Below, piece by piece: positions 1-5,061 of a stretch of 5,805 nt of DNA. Made by a program: the position numbers and the translations under genes. The first letter of the stretch is position 1. Every line of letters starts with the position of its first letter. The notes below the pieces were generated by a model. The model saw only the letters and a list, made by a program, of their open reading frames with translations, made no database searches and was not told the DNA's origin. Source of the DNA: Victivallales bacterium (GTDB lineage: Bacteria; Verrucomicrobiota; Lentisphaeria; Oligosphaerales; Oligosphaeraceae). The stretch spans positions 1 through 5,805 of the forward strand of contig JAGCTA010000307.1 of NCBI GenBank assembly GCA_017963875.1, read 5' to 3'.

Positions 1-27
1 GATTATTCTGAAATCGTGAACGTCTGG

Positions 28-56
28 TTCTCAATTTACGTATTATATACTATAAT
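28..56 (+). promoter_or_regulatory. Candidate sigma-70 type promoter, rightward
   Basis: TTCTCA at 28-33 (four of six matches to TTGACA) is followed after 17 bases by a perfect TATAAT at 51-56. The spacing is ideal. However, a transcript from it would run through the tandem repeat and then antisense to the SDR gene, with no sense gene downstream. AT-rich DNA produces such matches by chance, so this is weak. Confidence 0.25.
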
Positions 57-76
57 TTTTTATACGGATGCTTCAA
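49..76 (-). promoter_or_regulatory. Candidate sigma-70 type promoter, leftward
   Basis: Read on the minus strand, TTGAAG (76 to 71) is followed after 16 bases by TATAGT (54 to 49). It would drive a leftward gene lying outside the window. It overlaps the rightward candidate, so at most one may be real. This is a pattern match only. Confidence 0.2.
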
Positions 77-119
77 CTTACGAAGAGTAATTTTAGAAAA
101 TTATATATTTGAGTTCTCC

Positions 120-173
120 AGAGGGTCTAGAGTGGCTAGAAGTTCTAGAGGTGCTAGAGGTTCTAGAGGTAGT
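120..173. repeat. 9-bp tandem repeat, six imperfect units (CTAG-rich)
   Basis: Six consecutive 9-base units start at 120, 129, 138, 147, 156 and 165, with consensus AGAGGTKCT. The rare tetramer CTAG occurs at 127, 136, 145, 154 and 163, exactly every 9 bases. There is also an 18-bp higher-order period: units ending TCT and GCT alternate through the first five, so TCTAGA recurs at 126, 144 and 162. In one forward frame the array would read as Leu-Glu-Val repeats, but that short frame starts at a TTG and runs into the antisense of the SDR gene, so I treat the array as non-coding. It ends in a small GGTAG-T-CTACC inverted repeat (168-178). Confidence 0.85.
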
Positions 174-238
174 CTACCAGACATTTACTGTCGGGGAACT
201 CAAGTATATTATTCCCAATCGTCTTGCCAATTCGGTAT

Positions 239-269
239 TTTGGGGATTCATGTCAGAGTTTGGGGATTC
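239..269. repeat. Short direct repeat flanking the SDR stop codon
   Basis: The 11-mer TTTGGGGATTC occurs at 239-249 and again at 259-269, with a 20-base period. The second copy encodes the last residues of the SDR (Gly-Ile-Pro-Lys). The first lies just past its stop codon (253-255). It may be a small tandem duplication whose remaining bases have diverged, or chance. Confidence 0.5.
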
Positions 270-1023
270 CCATTCCGCCGTCAACCATGATGACCTGGCC
301 TGTGGAGTATGCCAGATCGCCACGGAGTAGCATTGCCACAGCGCGGCCGATGTCTTCGGGGAAACCCCAGCGTGGCTGGAGGCATAGCCCCTCGGAGATG
401 AGTTTGTCATATTTTGCGGTAACGACTTCCGTCATGTCGGACTTGATGACGCCTGGACGGATTTCATAGACTGGAATGCCATCCTGGGCAAGGCGGACTG
501 CCCAAAGCCGTGTCGCCATGCTGACTCCCGCCTTCGAAATGCAATATTCCCCTCGGCTGATGGACGGCACCGTCGCAGAAATGGAGGAGATGTTGATGAC
601 TGTCGCCTGAAAATCTGGATTTGCCTTTCGCGATTCGACCATCGTTCGTGCGACGGCCTGCGTCATGAAGTACGGCCCTTGGAGATTTGTCTTCAGAACC
701 TGCTCGAAACTCTCTTCAGTTGCATCCAAGACATCCGCACGCACCTTGGGTGCGATGCCCGCATTGTTGACGAGGGCGTTGATGAGGCCGAGTTCTGACT
801 GGATTTTGGCGATTGCCGCCATACGAGCCGCCGAGTCCGTGATATCGCCTTGACAATAGCAGACGCGTCCCCCGAAGGTGAGAAGTTCGTCCAGCACCTG
901 CTGGACGGCTGACTGCGGGCGAGTCGCGTAAATCGCCACATCCCATCCTTCCTTTGCCAGTGCACGGCTGATGCCCAAGCCAATACCGCGTGCCCCACCT
1001 GTAACCAATGCTATTTTTCCCAT
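253..1023 (-). CDS. FabG-like short-chain dehydrogenase/reductase (SDR)
   Basis: A 256-residue classical SDR, an NAD(P)-dependent cytosolic oxidoreductase. Visible motifs are the Rossmann dinucleotide loop TGGARGIG (8-15), the GDITD acidic turn (59-63), NNAG (86-89), the helix-4 Asn (N113) and the catalytic Ser147, Tyr160 and Lys164 (YxxxK, with Ser 13 residues before Tyr as in FabG). The C-terminal half has the conserved RPGxIKxDMT and STGQxxxVDGG segments and ends in IPKL. Together these recall the group usually annotated as 3-ketoacyl-ACP reductase. Thr34-Arg35 after beta-2 suggests NADP(H), which is inference. Length is normal and nothing is broken. No acyl-carrier or other fatty-acid gene is nearby, so a sugar or polyol dehydrogenase role is equally possible. 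The ATG start has a good ribosome site. It lies 65 bp downstream of the DUF58 gene on the same strand and is probably co-transcribed with it. Confidence 0.93.
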   Translation of the reverse strand: MGKIALVTGGARGIGLGISRALAKEGWDVAIYATRPQSAVQQVLDELLTFGGRVCYCQGDITDSAARMAAIAKIQSELGLINALVNNAGIAPKVRADVLDATEESFEQVLKTNLQGPYFMTQAVARTMVESRKANPDFQATVINISSISATVPSISRGEYCISKAGVSMATRLWAVRLAQDGIPVYEIRPGVIKSDMTEVVTAKYDKLISEGLCLQPRWGFPEDIGRAVAMLLRGDLAYSTGQVIMVDGGMGIPKL

Positions 1024-1030
1024 GTTTTTG

Positions 1031-1034
1031 TCCT
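1031..1034 (-). promoter_or_regulatory. Ribosome binding site of the SDR gene
   Basis: AGGA on the minus strand, within AAAGGAC, lies 7 bases before the ATG at 1023-1021. This supports the chosen start. I see no convincing terminator or separate promoter in the 65-bp gap, which fits co-transcription with the DUF58 gene. Confidence 0.7.
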
Positions 1035-1088
1035 TTGATATGTGAATGTTAAATGATTAAGCAATTCGATGTCGGATATCCAGTCGCT

Positions 1089-1994
1089 TCAGCGGCCTGC
1101 AAGGGCACGTTGGCGCAGATGACGCAGAATCATATCCACTGGCGGCACGTCCGTCAGCGCAAGCACATGCTCGACATTTAATGACGAGCAAATCTGTCGG
1201 CTCTGTTGAAGAAACTCCTCGATAGCCTTCTGGTAGGCGTTCTTGATATCTCGGGGACTGGTGATGATTCTCTCCCCTGTTTCCAAATCCTCAAAGGTGC
1301 TGACGTTCCTGAAAGGGAAATCAACCTCTGACCTGTCAAGAATCTGATACACAATCACATCATGGCGGCGTCTGCGAAAATGCGCAAGTGCGGATTTGAT
1401 TTTCTCCATGTCGTCGAACAAGTCGGAGAAAATGACAATAAGGCCGCGTCTTTTAGCATTTTCCGCCAGATTGTGAAGTGTCTTTGACATGTCCGTATGT
1501 TCGGACGGCGTATGCGAAGCCAGAGTATTGCAGATGACACGAAGATGTTCAGGGCCGCTTTTCGCAGGAAGCAGCGCACGCGTGGTTTCGTCAAAGAGCG
1601 CAAGGCCGACGTTGTCCTGATGATGGATGGTGATATAGGCCAAAGCGGCGGCACAGCGGCAAGCGTATGTATATTTTGAAATATCCTTTCCTGCGTATGC
1701 CATGGATGCTGAAGCATCGACGAGCAAATGGACGCGGAGTGTCGTCTCCTCTTCGTATTCACGAAGATACAGACGTTCATTTCTTCCATAGACCTTCCAG
1801 TCCAAGTGCTTAGGGTCATCTCCAGGAACATATTGCCGATAGTCGGCGAATTCCACGGAAATGCCCTTGCGCTGGCTTTTATGGGAACCCGTCATCGTGC
1901 CTTCAACGGTGAAACGCGAAGTCAGCGCCAAGCGTCCAAGTCTTGTAAGATCCTGTGCGGAAAGAAGTTGACCTATTCCATCATGTTCTGGCAT
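1089..1994 (-). CDS. DUF58 domain-containing protein (MoxR-associated, vWA-like)
   Basis: A 301-residue DUF58 protein. The signature block is at 46-82: SVEFADYRQYVPGDD, then HLDW, KVYGR and the REYEEE acidic run. After it comes a vWA-like beta strand with a MIDAS-like DASASM motif (93-98) and later an IVIFSDLFDD strand (186-195), so metal-dependent protein binding is plausible. There is no signal peptide or membrane helix, so it should be cytosolic. Family members usually sit beside a MoxR AAA+ ATPase and vWA membrane proteins and are thought to act with them in complex assembly or stress functions. Here the upstream side is non-coding and the downstream gene is an SDR, so the usual partner is absent from the window. 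The ATG at 1994 is the only conventional start before an in-frame stop at 2054-2052, and it fits the family N-terminus. No clear Shine-Dalgarno sequence precedes it. Confidence 0.93.
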   Translation of the reverse strand: MPEHDGIGQLLSAQDLTRLGRLALTSRFTVEGTMTGSHKSQRKGISVEFADYRQYVPGDDPKHLDWKVYGRNERLYLREYEEETTLRVHLLVDASASMAYAGKDISKYTYACRCAAALAYITIHHQDNVGLALFDETTRALLPAKSGPEHLRVICNTLASHTPSEHTDMSKTLHNLAENAKRRGLIVIFSDLFDDMEKIKSALAHFRRRRHDVIVYQILDRSEVDFPFRNVSTFEDLETGERIITSPRDIKNAYQKAIEEFLQQSRQICSSLNVEHVLALTDVPPVDMILRHLRQRALAGR

Positions 1995-2025
1995 AGTGTG
2001 GTTACGCTGTTGTTCGCAAGAGGGC

Positions 2026-2046
2026 TGAAGTCTTCCAATGACTTCA
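2026..2046 (-). promoter_or_regulatory. Stem-loop in the presumed DUF58 leader
   Basis: TGAAGTC (2026-2032) pairs perfectly with GACTTCA (2040-2046) around a 7-base loop. On the minus strand it ends 31 bases before the ATG and lies downstream of a candidate -10. It could affect translation of a message that lacks an obvious Shine-Dalgarno sequence. It is not followed by a T-run, so it is not a typical terminator. Function is unknown. Confidence 0.35.
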
Positions 2047-2076
2047 TGAATTCAACCTTACGGAATCTGTAAACTG

Positions 2077-2082
2077 ATTATA
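2077..2082 (-). promoter_or_regulatory. Candidate -10 element for the DUF58-SDR unit
   Basis: The minus strand reads TATAAT here, about 82 bases before the DUF58 ATG. That predicts a leader of roughly 75 bases. The best -35-like hexamer, TTGATT (2109 to 2104), is 21 bases away, which is too far. The hexamer at ideal spacing is poor. The assignment is therefore tentative. Confidence 0.3.
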
Positions 2083-2349
2083 GAATAATGAAAAAAGGAA
2101 ATTAATCAAGTGGAAAGCGGATAATTGTTCAAAATGTCTTGTGAATGAAACGAATTGCCGCAGAGTTTTCTTCTTTTTTACAAGGCAAGCAACTTGCAAT
2201 AAGGGAGTAAATGGACAATAGTATGTTTTGAACCTGAATTCGTGAAGCACTGCCTAGCGGCCGATTTCTTTGTCGAGTTTCGGTTATGTTAGATGATTTC
2301 GGGATGTATATTGAATCCATTTTTTTAATGGTTGAAAAACAACAATAAC

Positions 2350-2353
2350 GGAG
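2350..2353 (+). promoter_or_regulatory. Ribosome binding site deciding the start at 2362
   Basis: GGAG lies 8 bases before the ATG at 2362. The same frame is open further upstream to a TTG at 2332. That TTG has no ribosome site and would put an Asn-rich stretch ahead of the signal peptide. The ATG places the basic n-region (Met-Lys-Arg-His) directly before the hydrophobic core, so it is preferred. Confidence 0.8.
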
Positions 2354-2361
2354 ACATCATA

Positions 2362-4959
2362 ATGAAAAGACACTTGATTATCTCATTCGCGCTTCTGATT
2401 TTGACAGCCTGCCTTCATGCAGCCGTCAATCCAGGAGAGAACATCCTCATCAACGGCATAATGAATGGCAATGCGAACAATCCCGTGACTGGGGAGCCGT
2501 CAACGGCTCCTCTCTGGTGGACGCCGATGAGCGCAGTCTCGGAAGTGCGGTTCATCACTGAAAATGGAGCGGCTTCAGGAAAGGGGTATCTGCATTATGA
2601 GGCCGCGCAGAAAGGCCGTCTGGGCATGGAAGTCACCGTCAAGCAGGCGGGCTTGAAACTTGTCGAAGGCGAAAAGTACCGCATTTCCGCGATGGTCAGG
2701 ACAAAGGATTTCGAGAGTCCGCATTGCGGCATTGTCGTCTACGACCGTGGCTGGTATCATGATACAGGTATCAATCATTTCCCAAAGAATCAGGACTGGA
2801 CTCGTATGTCGGTTGATATTCCAATGATATCCGCAAATGGCGGGGTACATACTTTCGCGATTTTCGCCTGCGATTTCAAAGGCACGCTTGATGTCGCGGA
2901 CGTCAAACTGGAGGCACTTACCGAGAAGGCGCAGCAAGGGACGGAAAAGAGCAATTTGGTAGATATTATGACCAAGCCTGTCCTCATCCCGATGGAGCCG
3001 CTCATCAATCAGATTACCATTCCTGAAAACGGCCAGGCTCCGATGTTGACCTTCCTCTTCCATGGAAACCTCCCAGAGAATACTTCCCGTGATGATTATG
3101 ATATTCGCTTCAAAGTCAATGATTTACAAGAAGATTCAGCTGCCCTTCGCGATGGATATAACACCATCACTTTCAAGAACGGCGTCAAACCAGGAGATTT
3201 CAATCTGGCGGTCGCAGTTGTCAACCGTACGAATGGGAACGTCATCTGCAAGCAGGAATACACTGCGACATTCGTTGTTCCGATCAAGACGTCCACTAAG
3301 GGGCACAAGCGCTTGAATAATCTTGTTGTCGAACTTCTGAATCAGCCGATTCAGAAGACTACGGATACGCAGACATTCAATTTCTGCACGGTGCGTGACG
3401 GATGGGTGTTCATCGCCGCGCAGAATGCCGCAGCCGAGTCCTTGGAAATCACGCTTGACAATTCGCTGAAAGTCATCAAGGCGAATACACCGAGACTTGA
3501 AACCTTCAGGGATATTTCGATGGGTGACCATACGCTCACCATCAAGGGCGCGGTCAATGGTGGTAATCTCCTTATTCGTTCTATTCCAGAAATCTATAAC
3601 TACAAACCGTGCTGCAACAGCATGTTGCCTGAAAATCCGCCCTACGATTGGGATTTCCAGAACAAATATGTCCACTATGCAGTGACAACTCATAATGACG
3701 GCGTCGTGCCAGAGCAGTATCGTAAGGAATTTTTCGAGGCGGGCTACAAGTGGATTGGCAGCATCGGTACTGTCAATGTTTCAGGCGATACGCTGGTGAA
3801 GTATCTAAATACGTGCAGGGGCATGAATGCGCCGTACTATCAGGGCGTTAGTTGCGACGAGCAATTCTTCGGCAGTTTTGCCTCGATTGTTCCCTTCACA
3901 GACGGCATTAAGCGTTTCAAGGCAAAGAACGACCATATCGTTTATACATGGATTACGGGAACACCCTCAGTGCCAGGCGTTGACAACGATTTTCTCTCTG
4001 GATGCGTCAATGTCTGCCGTGGTCGTGGACGGTTGATTTCCGAGGTCTATTGCGGGACGAGACCGACGCTTGAGGATGCCCAAAGGTATCTGGACAACGC
4101 CATTGTCGCCAGAGTCATCGGCTTTAAGAAGTTCTTCCCACACATCATCGACCACTGGGGGCTCATTTTCGGTAACTTCATTCAGATTCCAGTCATTTCG
4201 CTGGCGCATCATCCGAATGTCGATTACAAGTACTATTTGGACATGCAGTTCAACTTGATTGCGAACCATCCCGAGTGCAAGGACATGGCCATCACAGGCT
4301 ACTGGGGAACGCGCCACTGCGATTTCGAACTTTACCGCTGGTGCTTCATGCTGACGCGCCACTATTGCATTGAAGGAAAGACAACGATGCTTTCGGACGA
4401 ATACGGCTTCTCCTATGACCCAGGGCATGTCGTCAACGGCGATTTTGTGGAAGGCTTCAAGGGCTGGACGGTTAAGGGCGATGTTACCACTGGTCGTCAG
4501 TCAGGATATGGCAGAAACAGCCAGTGTCGCTGGAGTGCATCAGGCGGCATGGGCGATGTCTTTGCCATTTTGAAAAAGAAAGATGGCGAGACAAGTTCCG
4601 TCACGCAGGTCGCGAAGGGGTTTGTCCCTGGCAAGACCTACTGCCTGCAATTTGCAGTTGTTGATTACAATGACTTGAAGGCGAAGAAGTTTAATCCTAA
4701 ACGCGTTGGCATTGATGTCACGCTGGACGATGGCGCGGCCGTTGACAAGGCGCAGTCATGGGTTCACGTCGATAAACGTGAAAGAGGTCAGTACGAATAC
4801 AACAAGATGGTTCCGAAATGCAATCTGCACCATGTTGTCTTCAAGGCTGTCAAGCCTGAAGTCACCATCACGATTCACAATGCGAACGCACCTGACGGCG
4901 AAGCCGCCGCTGTCAACTATGTTATGCTCAATCCTTTCCTCGAATCAGAAGACAAATAA
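2362..4959 (+). CDS. Large exported protein with carbohydrate-binding-like ends and TIM-barrel-like core
   Basis: The product is 865 residues from the preferred start. Residues 1-20 form a signal peptide. LTAC (14-17) fits a lipobox, but cleavage near Ala20/Ala21 is also possible, so lipoprotein or free secretion is unresolved. Residues about 27-186 resemble a CBM4/9-type beta-sandwich (opening NILINGIMNG, then paired Trp 52-53). About 205-310 and 315-412 look like further beta-sandwich segments. About 430-685 shows alternating strands and helices like a TIM barrel, with acidic residues at strand ends: Asp499-Glu500, Glu561 and Asp679-Glu680. Residues about 688-860 look like a second CBM (opening VVNGDFVEGFKGW). 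I cannot name a family for the core. A glycan-binding or glycan-cleaving role at the cell surface is inference, supported by the adjacent hydrolase gene. It carries 18 cysteines in the mature part. It ends before a strong stem-loop and converges on the hydrolase gene. The reading frame is certain; the function is not. Confidence 0.9.
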   Translation: MKRHLIISFALLILTACLHAAVNPGENILINGIMNGNANNPVTGEPSTAPLWWTPMSAVSEVRFITENGAASGKGYLHYEAAQKGRLGMEVTVKQAGLKLVEGEKYRISAMVRTKDFESPHCGIVVYDRGWYHDTGINHFPKNQDWTRMSVDIPMISANGGVHTFAIFACDFKGTLDVADVKLEALTEKAQQGTEKSNLVDIMTKPVLIPMEPLINQITIPENGQAPMLTFLFHGNLPENTSRDDYDIRFKVNDLQEDSAALRDGYNTITFKNGVKPGDFNLAVAVVNRTNGNVICKQEYTATFVVPIKTSTKGHKRLNNLVVELLNQPIQKTTDTQTFNFCTVRDGWVFIAAQNAAAESLEITLDNSLKVIKANTPRLETFRDISMGDHTLTIKGAVNGGNLLIRSIPEIYNYKPCCNSMLPENPPYDWDFQNKYVHYAVTTHNDGVVPEQYRKEFFEAGYKWIGSIGTVNVSGDTLVKYLNTCRGMNAPYYQGVSCDEQFFGSFASIVPFTDGIKRFKAKNDHIVYTWITGTPSVPGVDNDFLSGCVNVCRGRGRLISEVYCGTRPTLEDAQRYLDNAIVARVIGFKKFFPHIIDHWGLIFGNFIQIPVISLAHHPNVDYKYYLDMQFNLIANHPECKDMAITGYWGTRHCDFELYRWCFMLTRHYCIEGKTTMLSDEYGFSYDPGHVVNGDFVEGFKGWTVKGDVTTGRQSGYGRNSQCRWSASGGMGDVFAILKKKDGETSSVTQVAKGFVPGKTYCLQFAVVDYNDLKAKKFNPKRVGIDVTLDDGAAVDKAQSWVHVDKRERGQYEYNKMVPKCNLHHVVFKAVKPEVTITIHNANAPDGEAAAVNYVMLNPFLESEDK

Positions 4960-4970
4960 ATGACATAAAG

Positions 4971-4986
4971 CAAGCCTTCGGACTTG
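4971..4986 (+). other. Small UUCG-loop hairpin after the stop codon
   Basis: CAAG pairs with CTTG, then a C-A mismatch, then C(UUCG)G, 12 bases past the stop codon. The loop is a stable tetraloop type, but the stem is short and no T-run follows. It may protect the 3' end of the message or be incidental. Confidence 0.3.
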
Positions 4987-5004
4987 ACGATGTTGTAAAT
5001 GCAA

Positions 5005-5050
5005 ACGCCTCCACGTTCTCCTTGGAAAACGTGGGGGCGTAAATGTTTTT
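5005..5050. terminator. Probable bidirectional intrinsic terminator
   Basis: Bases 5005-5017 pair with 5028-5040 over 13 positions. The only non-Watson-Crick pair is one G-U (5010 with 5035), and the loop is 10 bases. On the plus side a T-rich tail follows (TGTTTTT at 5044-5050), as expected for the gene ending at 4959. On the minus side the sequence after the stem is moderately T-rich (TTGCATTT), so it may also end the convergent hydrolase transcript, whose stop codon is about 20 bases away. Confidence 0.85.
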
Positions 5051-5061
5051 ATGCGCTATAA

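Larger units (their letters stand above)
1..119. other. AT-rich non-coding left flank
   Basis: This stretch is much richer in A and T than the genes that follow. I see no credible coding sequence in it. The only frame open from the left edge runs 29 codons to a TAA at 88-90 and passes straight through a TATAAT element, so it does not look like the end of a gene. The region contains promoter-like hexamers on both strands, listed separately. The neighbouring gene to the left lies outside the window. Confidence 0.6.
1995..2361. other. Divergent intergenic region
   Basis: A 367-bp gap lies between the divergent DUF58 gene and the large plus-strand gene. It is more AT-rich than the flanking genes. 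The short open frames inside have low-complexity, non-protein-like translations, and I reject them. It contains a perfect minus-strand TATAAT, a leader stem-loop for the DUF58 transcript, a small GCAAG-CAA-CTTGC hairpin (2185-2197) and a TATATT element (2307-2312). The TATATT could be the -10 of the plus-strand gene, but no good -35 precedes it. No known riboswitch or operator was recognised. Confidence 0.7.

Noticed and set aside
194..216. Weak stem GGGAA/TTCCC downstream of the SDR gene, possible terminator
   Set aside because: It has only 5 base pairs with a 13-base loop and no clear T-run on the minus strand.
109..330. Short forward open frame with a Leu-Glu-Val repeat (73 codons)
   Set aside because: It starts at a TTG with no ribosome site, its repeat part is just the translated 9-bp array, and its second half is antisense to the intact SDR 3' end.
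2111..2129. Sequence resembling part of the lac operator (AGCGGATAA)
   Set aside because: Only one half matches, there is no dyad symmetry, and no LacI-type gene is present. It is most likely chance.
2203..2228. GGGAG followed by an ATG and a 6-codon open frame, possible leader peptide
   Set aside because: The spacing is only 3 bases, the peptide has no regulatory codon run, and no attenuator structure follows.
2044..2320. Two minus-strand open frames of 63-68 codons in the divergent intergenic region
   Set aside because: The translations are rich in Phe, Lys and Ser with no domain-like pattern, the two frames overlap each other, and neither has a convincing ribosome site.
2332..2361. TTG start 10 codons upstream for the large exported protein
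   Set aside because: It has no ribosome site and would place an Asn-rich stretch before the signal peptide. The ATG at 2362 has GGAG at ideal spacing.
2575..4428. Long antisense open frames (up to 185 codons) inside the large plus-strand gene
   Set aside because: They mirror the codon bias of the real gene, lack start signals and show no protein-family features.
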